Source of the DNA: Sphaerolaimus hirsutus
Taxonomy: Eukaryota > Nematoda > Chromadorea > Monhysterida > Sphaerolaimidae
Reading direction: 5' to 3'
NCBI GenBank assembly: GCA_964036195.1
Contig: OZ038451.1
Location: forward strand, 20,224,318 to 20,288,317
Length of the DNA: 64,000 nt
Positions 33,660-46,339 of this stretch are shown here, piece after piece (position 1 is the stretch's first letter; the number at the start of each line of letters is the position of its first letter). The notes under the pieces were generated by a model. The model made no database searches. It worked only from the letters and a program-made list of their open reading frames with translations, and was not told where the DNA came from. Made by a program: the position numbers and the translations under genes.

Positions 33660-34243
33660 TCACTCGCACCAACAATGCCCATAGCTGCATTTACATTGCG
33701 TGCCAAGTGGGCAGGGGAACCCACAGGGGCAATGTGGGAAGCAGGGCTTATAGCCGAGCGGGTTCTGGAGATCGCCATTGTTCGTGTTGGCACTGTGATG
33801 GGATGGATTTCATTTTGTTGATTGGCTTTTTTGAGTTTTGGATGATTTTTTTGTGATGCTATGAAAATTTATTGGGAAATTGATAAGGTGTTCTCCTAGG
33901 CGAATTTGCTTGAGTAATCCCTCCTGTGGGTATTTCGAGGAAATACGGTATCTATGCGCCTACTAAAAATGTCCACAGCATCATAAATATGTGAAGGTCA
34001 AGGCTGTCCATAACGAAAGGATCTGAACAATTTAAAAGTCAACTCCAAAAGCCACCTTTTTACAGCCAGTGCATCAGTGTCTCGTGCAACCGGAGGCCAT
34101 CTTTTGATGCAGCCGCAATACCCAGAAAAGCAAATGCACCAGTATCCAGGCGGGCAGGGAATATCACAGAATTCAATTGGTGGAAATTGGGCAACAGCAA
34201 AAGTTGACACAGACACAACAACAGCGAGAATGAGGAACCTCAT
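33660..34243 (-). pseudogene. Secreted cysteine-rich peptide, copy B with altered splice donor
   Basis: Exon 1 starts at 34243 (signal peptide MRFLILAVVVSVSTFAVA plus the six-cysteine motif). Exon 2 is 33660-33792, nearly identical to copy A, with an intact acceptor. The donor that is AAAAG|GT in copy A reads AAAAG|AT here (34100-34101), so exon 1 cannot splice the same way. Read through, it runs to a stop at 33998 with a non-cysteine tail. In the mature part many residues between the cysteines differ from copy A while the introns and flanks hardly differ. It may be broken, or express a one-motif product. Confidence 0.6.
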
Positions 34244-34646
34244 GTTTTTATTTTGTCGGCTCGATTTTTCAATTGCGGTTTTCAGTCTTCAACTAAATAC
34301 AAGCAGATTACACTTTTATGAGCTTAAAAAATTGTGGGAGTGTAGTCTACTAAGTGCCACTCAAAAATGCAATCAGTGCAGCACTATTCCATAAAACATT
34401 ATTGGAATTAATAGTTTCAATCATAAGCAGCTTCATTTTTGTAAATATTTGTCCACAAAGTTATTCAATGCAAATATAAGTACAAACAGAGCTGAATCTT
34501 TTGTTCTGTTTTGAATAGGTCAAAAAGCATCATTCTAAGTGCCGCTCTGAAATGCAATCAGCACATAACTATTGTATAGCACCATCTCTGCATTTAAATT
34601 TAGCTATAATAGAGTGACTTTACGCCTTGAACGTAATAGTTTGCAC

Positions 34647-36500
34647 TAGGGTTGGGAAACCGAACTAGTGATGGAATGGCGCCATTGGCGCCATGGCGCC
34701 CATTATTTTGAATGGCGCCATGGCGCCCTTGGCGCTTGGCGCCATTTTCGCTGGCGCCAATTTGGCGCCCGGCGCCATTGTTTTGGATGGCGCCACAAAT
34801 GGCGCCGACATGTCGGGATGTGAAGTTATATTTTACCATATTCTAGTGGAAAAATCTGCTGAATGATATCATATAGGTGATATTTCATACATTTACTACT
34901 GTAATTTTTGCTAGCCTTGCAAGTTTGGGTTCATGTTCATTGTTTTATACCGCACAAACAGCAATAATGTCCCACAATTGAAAAAAAACTTCGATCACCT
35001 AAACTAAAACAATTTGTTCCTTACCAAACATTAGTTATTAGTTATTCAGAATATACCTAAGTTTTTTAAATTTGAGTGGCTATATGCCTTCAAAAGGCTT
35101 TTGGGAAGAGTTTGATTCTTTGAAAATATTCTGCTCTACATGGATATCGTAATGTGTAGTTTTGACATTTTTATACCCATTCTCTCTACACTGAATATAA
35201 TATACAATAGACGATAGATACAGCGATACAGTGTTGGCCAGGGCTGCCATGCACACCTTTCCCATTACATGTTTCCCTGTTACATTGTGGTGCACAGAAC
35301 GGTATTTCTAGCAGGCTCGATTATTTTTCAACAGCTCGCTTAGACCTGAAGGGGAGTTCGAGGAGAGCGACTACCAGACGAAAAAATAAAGCAACCTGGT
35401 AAAATAATGGACCCTCTCGAGTGTGCCCATTGAATCACCCCCCTCAAAAGTTGCTCACAAAAGAAAAAACCCCCAGGAAATCTAATATACCTATTATTTT
35501 CATGATACAATAAGTTTTTAGGGCTTTTCACAATCAGAAAAATTGTAAAATGTTATCATCACAGAAGCACTTTGCTCTATAAATGCTTCTGTGATGATAT
35601 ACATGTTGAAATAGTAAATTTTGTTGTTGGCGCCATACTTTCTGGCGCCCTTTGGCGCCCGGCGCCATTTTTTTAGATGGCGCCATGGCGCCAATGGCGC
35701 CTGGCCCCAATTTCTCTGGCGCCTGGCGCCATTTTGCCTGGCGCTTTTCCATCACTAAACCGAACCAAACCGAACAGAGAACCGAGCACTATTTTGGAAC
35801 CGAGAACCGGAAACGAGCTTGAGAACCGAACTGGAACCAAGAAACGGCACTTAGAACCGGAACCGAGCTCAATATCTGAAAGAACAGAAATTTTTATATA
35901 AAAGTCCGATCAAAATGCAGCGTTTGCACCGTTGCCCTTCGGACATTTTCCTCCCACAGATGTATGGATGATTGCATGCGACAAAAAAATAAAAAGTTCA
36001 TTTGTTGTTCTGGAATGAGAAGATTGAAATGGCTGTTTGGTTTGGATTTGCACATTATTTCATATCTGAAGTTTGCTACACTACAACACTTATGTTGATT
36101 TTCCTTTATTCAGCTGATTATTACCCAATACTTAATAATTTAATTACCCGGAACTAGGGATGACCAAAAACGTTTTTTTTCAAGGACAGGGTTTTTTATT
36201 TGAAAAAAAAAACGGTTTTATTTCTTCCAAAAACAGGGTTTTATTTTAAAATAAAGCCATTTAGTTGGGCTCGGAAAAGTGCTTAAAGAAGGTAATAATA
36301 GCAGGCCAAACACATTGGCAGTGGTGGTTCACACTGTACAAGTATGTGGGGGTACATTGGCTGAATATTATATACTACACTAGAATATTACGGCTTATTA
36401 TGACACAATAGCACAAACACTTAACACTTATTATTATTATTACAATAGCCGAACCGGAACCGAACTTAAGAACCGAACCGACAACCACCCCCCCCCCCCC
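34647..36500. mobile_element. TAGGGTTGGGAAACCGAAC element (copy B), interrupted
   Basis: Same element as 26122-26848, split by the hAT-like insertion at 34666-35757. It ends in a C-run near 36487. Confidence 0.7.
34666..35757. mobile_element. hAT-like element with GGCGCC arms
   Basis: Ends TAGTGATGG / CCATCACTA with the 8-bp duplication aaccgaac (34658-34665 and 35758-35765), though this site lies in an aaccgaacc repeat. GGCGCC arms at both ends. The unique core (34800-35600) has no recognised gene. Confidence 0.8.
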
Positions 36501-36892
36501 AATGGAACCCATTTACTATGATGATAGCGCCACTGTGACAAGACACACTAGTTTATTACCGAAATTTCGGAAACTGATAAATCTGTTTCAAACGCGCTTG
36601 AGCTTCCTTCTGCCTGCGGACAATATTTGATCGCACAGTGTGACGCAGAGTTGTGAAAAGTACCCACCTTTTTTCAAAGTGTAAGTAAAGGCAAAGTGTT
36701 TAATTTTTACTCACCCCCTGAGTACAGAAAACTTTTTTTTTAAAAGCTAGTTTTTTTACTTTTACTCATAAGTAAACGTGAGTAAACGTACTTCTTCCCT
36801 CAGAAAGCATAAACGTGAGTATTTTTGTAACTTTTTGCCAATTTTACGCAATTTTTGTAAATATATTTGGTTCTATACTGATGATGGATTGG

Positions 36893-37136
36893 CCCTACAC
36901 ACACTAGTTTTCACCGTGATCGATGTGAAAACTGAAATGGCGACATGGCGACATTCAGCCTACTCTTATTGTATGCTAGGTATATGTGTTTTAGTTTTCA
37001 AATTTTTAAATTTTAACTTTCATCAATTTAAATTCCAATTCAAATTATATAAAATCATTCAAACGTGTTCATTAATTTGCATTTGAAAAAATTTAAGTTT
37101 TCACACGAAGTCACGGTGAAAAGTAGTGTGTGTAGG
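36893..37136. mobile_element. MITE with CCTACACACACTAGTTTTCA termini, copy B
   Basis: The duplicate of 27391-27629, at the equivalent position inside the GGCGCC element. Confidence 0.85.
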
Positions 37137-37664
37137 CACAATGGCGCCAAAGGGCGCCGCGCCATGGCGCCATTGGCGCTTGGCGCCCTTTTTCTGTGGC
37201 GTCCTTTGCGCCTGGCGCCCTGCCCTAACAAGGCGCCAAAATGGCGCCAGCAGGGTTTCAAGGTGAGTGCCAGTGACATAAAATGTGGCGGTGATGGAGT
37301 GATTGTCACCACCTGCTTTTCGGATGTCACCGCCACAAAATGAGGTGTCTTCGCGGTGACAATCACTGCCACTTTAATCAATCAATTGAATTATTTGATT
37401 CAGGGCACGTTCTTGGCACACTAGATTGTAAATAAATAAAAGTGTAAAAGAATGTAGCATCCCACGGCGCGATTCGCGCTCATTAGCATTTGGCGTGCAT
37501 AAAAAATATTCACTGGCTGGCGCTGGCGGCTCTTTGCACGCAGCAGAACAAATTCAAAAAATTCGAATCCCTTTGTGTGCTAAAAACATGGAAAAGTGAG
37601 CATTACATGGGAAAGCATTTTCACTACGTTCTTGTGATTTTGTTTTCTACCTTGTTTACCTATT

Positions 37665-38241
37665 TTTGACAAAATGAAAAGATGCAGGTTTCGTCCCTTT
37701 TCATGGACCTGCTCCCAATTTTGTGCGGGAACTCATCAGCATGAACACAAATGGGTACTTATATACCCTTTAAACAACCCTAAAACAAGCACAGATGCAA
37801 AACCTCAATAAAAAAACAGTAGAAAAATAACCAACCCTTTGGTGGCCCTGTCCAGAGGGACTACTGTGATTGGAAGCCATGCGGGGTCTTTTGAACTGCT
37901 GTCGATTGCCGTTGTTGTTGTTTTACGCCGCGACCGTAAAAAGGAGGTTTTCCCACTGCGAGGAAACTTGAACTGAACAAAAATGTCCGACAGGTCCACT
38001 TTCAACGTCCCAAAATTAAATACTCACTTCCACACACTTTTGCACGCGAAACAAAGCTCTGCCACAGAGCTACAGCGTAGTCATAAATTACGAGCCACAA
38101 AAATAAATGTCCGAGCCAAATTTGCAGCGAAACGATCAAACGCAGCGCGTGGAAAATTTCCTTTTTATTTGTATTTTTCACGAAAGGATACAGTTGTGCG
38201 GCAATATTCCGGCAAATGTTCCAAGTGATGTATTTTTTTAT
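37665..38241. other. Insertion present only in copy B
   Basis: Copy A runs without interruption from ttgtttacctat to atagcagtattt; copy B has about 575 bases between these. The minus frame 37805-38005 (DLSDIFVQFKFPRSGKTSF...) has some coding look but no known domain. The class of insertion is undetermined. Confidence 0.6.
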
Positions 38242-38385
38242 CTATATAGCAGTATTTATTTTTGAGACTGAAATCTTATGCTTCGGTTTGCTAGATTTTT
38301 CAACAACCGTCATTGATGCTGCCTTTAGTTTAGAACCTTTTTCTATCATATTTCATTTGTTGATAAATATATTTTTTTGCATACA

Positions 38386-41125
38386 TTGTGGGTTTTGTAG
38401 ATTTTGACTCATGCGGGGGTTTATATAGATTGTGAATCGCTTTTAGCAATTTTTCCCCCTAACTTTCTTCTATACCTATCCCTCTGGTGGAACAATTTGC
38501 TATCTATCCAACCCCATGGAGGGTCAAAATCTAGGATACCCCTACCCTGCACTGAGTGCAGCGTGAATGAAAAAAAATATGAAAAAATCGTGTCCGTGGA
38601 TGAACGAAATTCGCCGGAAAATGGGCTAAGTGGTGCGAGTGGATGAAATTCTTTCATCCAACGGTTCATACGGATAAGAAGCTGAGGATGACGGACTGTT
38701 AAATAAGCAAACTCATAAAAAATGGATTCAAATCGTTGCAATTACGTTTTTGTCCACTACAAGGAAACCTCCATGGGTAGAGGGAAGCACATACATGTAG
38801 TGTAGTGTTTTGCATTGTTTTGTCGAATGACAATTTTCACGTGTTTAAATTGACTGTCACCTGTGGGTGAGATTTTTTCAAATTTTTTTGTTGCAAGTCT
38901 TGTTTTTGTTGATTACATTCTGGAGAACATGAAAAAGAAGTGAGTGTGTGGACTGCAGTGCTTGCCAGCAGCCAATTGCATTTGTTTTGTTTTCGCGTGT
39001 TGGAAAAGGGGTTTGAAGTTGTTTCAGGTACTTTATTGTCAATCAGATACAGCATGAAATACAGAAGTGCAAAGCTAGCAAGCTTCCTAGTTGAAGTTTC
39101 TATTGCTAACTTATTTATTTTGCGAGGTCAATTCGAGACTGAAGTAAAAATTTCCAGTTGCAGAAACACAGGGATTTGTATAAAAAACTTGGCTACAATA
39201 ATTAGCTAGATACAATGCACAAATAGGATACATTTAGCCTAAACAGTTGGCTTACGCAGCACGCGTACACATTCAAACAAGTATTGTAAAGAAATACAGA
39301 GTACAAATTGGGCGAGAAAGAAACAATTAATCTTGCAGGGCGCTAAATCGGCAAACTTGGGTGAGTTACTTATCTATTCCAATATGTCAGAAAACATTGA
39401 CACACTTTTGGAAACTAATTTGATAGAGTTGGAAACTGTAAGTAGCATTGTAAACCATTCCTAATAATCAGCAGAGCAGGGTATATAATAGATGTATAAT
39501 AATCATTTCCTGAAAACCTATAATTAATAAATGAGCAAATTGGGACTTAATCAAGGTAAATGGGCATCATAATCAAATGAGGTTTGAAATTATCTATATA
39601 ATTATATTAAATGAGCAGGGTTCAAATTAAGTATTTACTTGACTCAAATAGTAAAGCATTGCGAAGTTAAATAATATGCCTACGCAAACGGCTACGTAAA
39701 TATATGCTAGTCACACATTAGTTGACATAAGTTATCAACATTTTACAGGATTTGAGTTTCCTAATTTATGAGTAAACCATCTGAATGTATATTTTGAAAT
39801 AACCAGAAAATTATGGTGAGTTGAATGAGCTAAATTTATGTATATAAACCTAAATATAACATAATTGACATTTTAACTTGAATATTCCACATAAACCTAC
39901 AAATAATTTATAAGACACTTTCTTAATCAAATATTCTCCATGGATAAATAATATAGCACATGAAAACCAAACATGAGTTGTGGTCCAATAATATGGTGCA
40001 TGAATAGAAATAGTTTGTGCAGATAAATTACATAGTGCATGAAATAAATAAAGCAGGCAAATGAATTAAATGGACAAAATGGGCCTAATTATCAAATCTC
40101 TGTATTCTCTATCCATACATTCCACTACGGTCAACACACACACCCCCCACCCGTCAAAACAGACACAATGAATTTATAAACCCCCCTCCCTTATTTTGTG
40201 TTTAGAGAACAGCATAATAACTCCCTATAAATGGCAAAAGCTGTGGTTTGTGATTCAGGAAATGCAGAACACACGTTAAGCCAAGATTACAGCTCAGCGT
40301 AAAATGATGATGAAAAATGAAGCTGTAAAATTAATTAAGATTTGTGTGGATGAAGCTACAGGCAGGCTGTCCGCAAAAGTCCACCCCGTGGTAAACAGGC
40401 GTGTGAACCAATGCGGGTGAACGATTTTTGTACTACCACGCAAACAAAAATTGCTTGTGTTGGCGTAATATTACCCACACGCTGTAGGCCCAATTGCGTG
40501 TAAAACAAATGTGTAACACTGCAACAACACTGTGCAACGTGTTACTGCATCTGTTCCTCACGTTGCATAGTAGTGAGCAAAAAAAATGGGTGACTCACAC
40601 TGGATGTGCATTGAGTTTTCATTGTTTTCATTCACTTATATGATAAATAAACATTTACATAAAAATACAAAAGTGCATATGCAAGTTGAAATTTTAATTT
40701 ATATGGGTAAATACATATTTAAGATAAAAATTCCCCCTTTATTCCCCTCAAAAAATTCCCCTAAAGATCTTGGTCAAATAATTTACTTTGCACATGAATC
40801 CACATATGCAAGTAAAAATGATCTATAATTTTTTTACATTACTGACCCACACTGTGAAATGGATGTTTTTTTGAGCGTGTGGGATGTACCCCAAATTTAG
40901 AGGTCACTCGAAAATTGACCATTTGCTGCGTGTTAGTATGTTTATACTAACACGCACTGCATCATGTGGGGTAAATCTGCTAACACATTGCATAGTGCAA
41001 CTTAGGTGTTAGTCATTTTCTGTACCCCATCAAAAACAGCATCTGCATGGTACACGGGTTACACAATTTTTCCTATTTTCGCGGCAGCCTAGCCTGGCTA
41101 CAGGTCTCCAATTTTGTATTGATAA
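38386..41125. other. Long AT-rich stretch without a recognised gene
   Basis: 38408-38840 resembles the core of the 46340-47244 element (gcgtgaatgaa...ttgtcgaatga). 40144-40285 is a degraded TACCGTATTT-type element. Around 40370-41095 is a possible inverted-repeat element (aggcaggctgtccgcaaaag / ggcagcctagcctgg). No exon with splice sites was found. Confidence 0.5.
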
Positions 41126-41127
41126 TA

Positions 41128-41313
41128 CACCATATTCACTCGAATAGTTCCCCTACTTGAATAATTTTCCCCTGTTAGGCGAGTGAGGAAAAAATAGTTT
41201 TCCCACTCGAATACCCCCCACTGATGCATAATTCTCACACTTGAATAGTATCCCCCTTAAAAAAGTCTGAGGAAAAAATAATTCCCCTTGGGAACTATTC
41301 AAGTAAATGCAGT
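41128..41313. mobile_element. Short TACACCATATTCACTCGAATA element
   Basis: Diverged termini (catattcactcgaatagt / ttcaagtaaatgcag) and C-run arms of the TACCGTATTTACTC subfamily. Confidence 0.75.
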
Positions 41314-41354
41314 CTGTATCAACTATCAATACCTTAATTGTGACCAATACTGAG

Positions 41355-41535
41355 TGTTATCAGCCACAGCTAGATCAAAATGAAAAATCCAATTTTTTTC
41401 ATTTTACGTCAAAATTTTATGTCAGGGAACGAATTTTACATTTTACGTCAACAATTTCATCCAACCATTGATGTAAAATTATGATGTAGAATGGAAAAAA
41501 ATGTAATTTTTCAATTTGCGGTAGCTGTGGCTAGG
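41355..41535. repeat. Fold-back with GCCACAGCTA ends
   Basis: gccacagctagatcaaaatg at 41361 is answered by the inverted gcggtagctgtggc near 41535. The interior has cattttacgtcaaaatttta-like inverted motifs. Confidence 0.65.
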
Positions 41536-41539
41536 GTTC

Positions 41540-42710
41540 AATCTTATGTTTTGGCATCCAAACCTTACATTTTTGTATCCAAATGTTCATGTAAGATTTG
41601 GATACAAAAACGACAACAAGATTTGGATACAAAACATCAGATTTAGATACATATTGCTACATACATACATAGATTCATGCTAGATACATACATATTACAG
41701 ATACAATTGACACCTTACTTAACATTTGTCATGACAATTGACACTTTGCATGACATTTCATATGAAATTTGACACTTTACAGGGCTTGGGACTAGTGATG
41801 GAAAAAGCGCCAGACTTTTGGCGCCAAGCGCCAAAAGCGCCATGGCGCTTTTCCGATGTGCGGCGCCAAGCGCCAATGGCGCCACACGAATTTAGCGCCA
41901 AGCGCCAAAAGCGCCATGGCGCTTTTCCGAACCGTAGCGCCAAGCGCCAATGGCGCCAGAGGACAATAGCGCCAAGCGCCAATAGCGCCAGCGCCAAAAA
42001 AAGTCGAACATGTTTCTACATAGGTATATACACAGCCGTATACACAATTGATTATTTTACCGGTTACTACATAAATACTGAGCTATTTTAGAACTGGAAA
42101 AACGAGTTTCTTATGTCTGAAAAATAATTTTTTTAAACAGTATAACGTGAAATGTTCTGCATCCTATTCACCCATAGTGAAAGATAATACCGTATTTCTT
42201 CTAATAGATGGGCATAGGCGTCTAATAGATTGGCGTCTCCAATAGAAGGTACACATTTTCAACTTAATTTTTGCCATGAAACAAACAGAAGGACATTCTC
42301 CAATAGAAGGTACACTTTTTGGACTTTGTTTGGGCCACGAAATATATAGAACGGGGCCTCTAATAGAAGGGTGAAATTGCTGGAGATGTGCCAAAACAAT
42401 TATCTCTCATATTTATGACGTATTTGATAGGTTAATCCGCCGGAAAGTTACACAGATAGTATGGCGCTTTTTTGGCGCTTTTTAAAGTGCGAGCGCCAAG
42501 CGCCAATGGCGCCACAGCATCATAGGGCCAAGCGCCAAAAGCGCCATGGCGCTTTTGGAGAGCACGGCGCCAAGCGCCAATGGCGCCACGGCAAAAAGGC
42601 GCCAAGCGCCAGAAGCGCCATGGCGCTTTTTGGTTTGGCGCTAGCGCCAGGCGCCAGCGCCATGGCGCTTTTCCATCACTACTTGGGACTACCCCAGCTC
42701 CGCGAATAAA
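41540..42710. mobile_element. CCCAAGCCCTGTAAA-family element split by a hAT-like insertion
   Basis: Left part 41545-41792 has the tttggatacaaaaac and tgacactttacagggcttgg motifs of the 62215-62697 copy. The right end, cttgggactaccccag, follows the insertion at 42682, and the element again finishes at a CAG. Confidence 0.65.
41793..42681. mobile_element. hAT-like element with AGCGCC arms
   Basis: Ends TAGTGATGG / CCATCACTA with the exact 8-bp duplication cttgggac (41785-41792, 42682-42689). Arms are agcgccaagcgccaa repeats. The core includes a cttctaatag / tccaatagaagg segment (42190-42370) opening taccgtatttcttctaatag. Confidence 0.9.
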
Positions 42711-43237
42711 CAGGTTCAACCATAAGCAACAAGATAAAGATTTTACAAAAAATGTGAATTTTTTCACAATTTTTACAAAAATATGAATTTGTATACAATT
42801 TAACAAAAAATTTACAAAAATTCTAATTTGTATACAATTTAACAAACATGTTACACAAATCCTAATATTTATACAATTTTTATTTTTATTTTGAAATTTT
42901 CCATTTTATTTTATTTTATTCTTAAATTTTCCATTTTATTTTTTTTTCTCTGAGATTTTGCCAACCCTGGTTCTGACATCTGGAATATTTATATGAATGA
43001 TTGGCTAGTATCGATTACACCTAAACAGCTGCGTGAACTTTAACCCCCTATAATTTGATCTACCTAACCTGCGTGCAAGCTCCTATTTCCAGTTGTTTAC
43101 ACATTGGGGTAGGATACCCACCCGTACATTGAAGATTCCCATAGGTACATTGAAAGTTTTGGGTATCCTGTATAGTGGGATGCCCATAGGTACATAGATG
43201 AGGATGCCCATTGCGGGGATACCCAACAGTATCCTCC
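42711..43237. other. No gene seen
   Basis: AT-rich. 43100-43235 carries gggtatcc / ggatgccc short repeats (tacccaacagtatcc) next to the ATCCCG element. Confidence 0.45.
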
Positions 43238-43809
43238 CACGGGATCCCGATCCCGATCCCGGATCCCGTGAAATTCCGGGATTTAGCAGTTCCGTTCCCG
43301 ATCCCAAAAATTTTCAAATCCCAATCCCGATCCTAAGAAACTCCAAAGTCCGGGATCCCGATCCCGGAAAAATAGTGGAAATTATCAAAAGTGAAAAAAA
43401 CCACCAGCGTTCATTTTATGCCACTTTTCTGGCATCCAACAGTGTTTTGAGACCTTTATGAACAACTGTGGATGCCAGAACATTGGCCAAAAGCTTTATC
43501 CCAATGGCCCCACACACGCTAGTTGACATCGACACCAAATGTCAACTGGTTCCGCTCCCAATTCAAAGCTTGCGCCTGAACGTCGTTCGTCGGCTCGTCA
43601 GCAAGCTTTGAATCTGGATCGGCACCAGTTGACATTTGGTGTCGATGTCAACTAGCGTGTGCGGGCCCATTACCCCAATCCCGATCCCAAAAAATGCCAA
43701 AAAGCCCGATCCCGATCCCGTGACCCCAATCCCGGCCAATCCCGATCCCAAAATCTCAAAAAAACAATCCCAATCCCGATCCCAAAAAATCAATCCCATT
43801 TGAACCCTA
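43238..43809. mobile_element. hAT-like element with ATCCCG body, left end lost
   Basis: Right end tttgaaccctag matches the TAGGGTTCAAA family at 56587-57775. The body is cgatcccgatccc repeats plus the family's ttctggcatccaacagtgtt core. A GTTGACATCGACACC MITE is inserted at 43507-43668. Confidence 0.8.
43507..43668. mobile_element. MITE with GTTGACATCGACACCAAATG termini
   Basis: Near-perfect terminal inverted repeats (acgctagttgacatcgacac and gtgtcgatgtcaactagcgt). Same family as 3560-3700 and 62090-62735. Confidence 0.9.
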
Positions 43810-43857
43810 GCTGCGGCTTATAACAGCCAGTATTGGGCACAATAAAGGTATTGATAC

Positions 43858-44762
43858 TAGGGTGTCAAATTTCCGTTTCTGTTTTCCGTTTCCGCAGGAA
43901 AATTTTTTACCTTTCCGTTTCCCGTTTTCCGGCAGCCAAAAAATTTTTACCTTTCCGTTTTCCGGCAGCCGAAAATTTTTTACCTTTCCGTTTTACGTTT
44001 TCCGGCAGCTGAAAATTTTTTACCTTTCCGTTTCCGTTTTTCCAGCCCATTTTTCCGTTTTCCAGCTGATAAATTTTTACCTTGCCGTTTCCATTTTACC
44101 AGGCCATTTTTCCATTTTCTGGCTCAATTTTCAGTTTTCTGGCATTTTTCCATTGTTTTTCCAATCTGTATTTATCTTTTTCCACTATGGTGCTTTCAAC
44201 TACCAGGTTCTTCTGTCATTCATAATTTTTATCAGTATCCAAATCTGTAAAAAACAGAAAGTAATTTTGGACACATACTTTGCAGCCCGCTGAGTATACT
44301 TTTTACTGTTCAGTTACATCAAAGTTCACTTTTGCTAAATTCTTATTGTTGTTGTAGTGTATTTTTGCTACCTTTTGATGATTTTTTGTTGGTTCAGTTA
44401 AGCTTGAACTACAAGTGAAGTTACTGGCAAGATCCATAGTTGCAGAATGTACAGCTACCACAATCAAAGCCAAACAAGCAAACCTGCATGCAGGTTTTCC
44501 TTCTGCAAATTTGTCTTTTACGGTGCAAATTTCACTTTATTTTTTTCCATTTCCATGAAAATTTCGCTTTCCGTTTTCCGGCATTTCATTTTTCCGTTTT
44601 CCGGCCAACAATTTTTTTTACCTTTCCGTTTTCCGCTGAGTGAAATTTTTTTACCTTTCCGTTTTCCGGCAGAAATTTTTTTTACCTTTCCGTTTTCCGT
44701 TTTCCGTAAAGTGAAAAATTTTCACCTTTCAGTTTTCCGTGAAAATTTTTTTTGACACCCTA
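43858..44762. mobile_element. hAT-like element with TTTCCG repeat body
   Basis: Ends TAGGGTGTCAAAT / TTTGACACCCTA with the exact 8-bp duplication attgatac (43850-43857, 44763-44770). Repeat arms; unique centre about 44200-44520. Confidence 0.92.
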
Positions 44763-45559
44763 ATTGATACATATATTATCCATACAAAAATTGGAGACCC
44801 GTGGCATCGTCCACACTCATTTAAAATAATTTTACTTCATTTTACCTCATCATTTTATGATGAGCTGTAATCTACGCTTTAAAAACAATGACTGTGTTAT
44901 GCTAGAACAAAGTTTATACCATCTATGTAACGATGTCTCAAAATGACACAAAAACCACCATGTTTATGACCCTAGGCTTATATAAGTAAACTGCGTCCGG
45001 ATCAAGTCCGGCAGTCAGTTTACAAACTTACAACTGATGCCGGATCTCCCGCTATGGGGGGCATATAAACCTGTATTTTGGGGGAAATATAGATGACACC
45101 CCCCCTCTACTATATACCAATTGAGGGGCAGCGGCGACCCCCCGATGTAGGGTAATCGCATAGGCAACAAATTTTATGCGATTTTCGCTGTCCGCGTCAA
45201 GTCCGGCACCCAGTGAATTTCCGCTACTTTGGGTTCCGGACCTCCAGATAAGCGGGCACAACGAAGTTGGAACTTGGTGGGGATAAAACCGACATCCCCA
45301 CCACACTGTGCACTAGTTCAAGTGTCAGCGGCCAGCCAAAAGCAATGCTCATCATGCATTATCCATTTAAAGCTGTGTGCGCATCATGTCCGGCACCCAT
45401 TGGCCTTTTCAAAAAAGTAGGCAATGGATAACTCATCTTACAATATAATAGCACAATAGCACACCATACCATGCGATGAAATCGGCTTTTTTCTGCAACT
45501 GCTTAACAGGAACTCTTCACCCGCCCCCTTTAGTCACATACAAAAAGTTACCACAAATC

Positions 45560-45870
45560 AATTTTTTTCAATGACACTTGAAAAGTTGGTTTAGGATGCC
45601 CTCTAGGGGAGGGTTTAAGGTGTAAAATGGTGTAAGCGACCTTACCCCAAAAATGCCTCACTGAAGAATTTTAATGGGGGTGAATGCAATGACGTCATTT
45701 ATGACATCATTACAGTATAAAATGATGTCATAAGTGACGTCATCACATTCACCCCCATTAAAATTGGTGAGGCATTTTTAGGGTAAGGTCTTTTACGCAA
45801 TTTTATACCTTAAACCCTCCCAAAGAGGGCATCCTAAACCAACTTTAAAAGTGTAAAACAAAAAAATCGA
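45560..45870. repeat. Long imperfect palindrome
   Basis: Arms about 45563-45713 and 45722-45868: tggtttaggatgccctctag pairs with gagggcatcctaaaccaact, and ttaatgggggtgaatg with cattcacccccattaa. Confidence 0.85.
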
Positions 45871-46339
45871 TTTAAAGTGAATTTTTGGTATGCGACTCTA
45901 GGGGGTTGTGGTGTTACCATTCAGCGGTGCTGAACAGGAAATTCCATTGTATTGCACAAAATGGTATGGTACTGTGGAATTTTTATAATTACTAAAAAAA
46001 TGCTTTTTATTGTACATATCATCAAAATATTCCACTGGCGGAAAACATCAATAGGAGACAGAAAATCGAGGCGAGCGACACCTTTGGTGGGACGCTGGTG
46101 CCCTCCCCGCAGTGTACAATAGGATAGGGGATGTCGGCTATATCCTCCCAAGTTTCAACTTCATCATGCCCGCGTTTCTGTAGGTAGGGCACCCGAAGTG
46201 GTCGAAATCCACTGGGTGCCGGACTTGATGCGGACAGATAAAATATAGATTTTTTACTGCATATACAGTGACCGACATTTAGGTGGGTCGCCGGCGTACC
46301 TGCGTTAGTATATAGTAGGGGGTGGATGTGGGCTACATC

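Larger units (their letters stand above)
33430..38385. repeat. Segmental duplication, copy B
   Basis: Matches copy A (24308-28342 plus 32687-32870) in order: peptide gene, GGTTCGG-type element, GGCGCC element left arm, MITE, then the unfilled retrotransposon site at 38381. Copy B has its own insertions (34666-35757, 37665-38241) and lacks the right GGCGCC arm. Confidence 0.85.
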
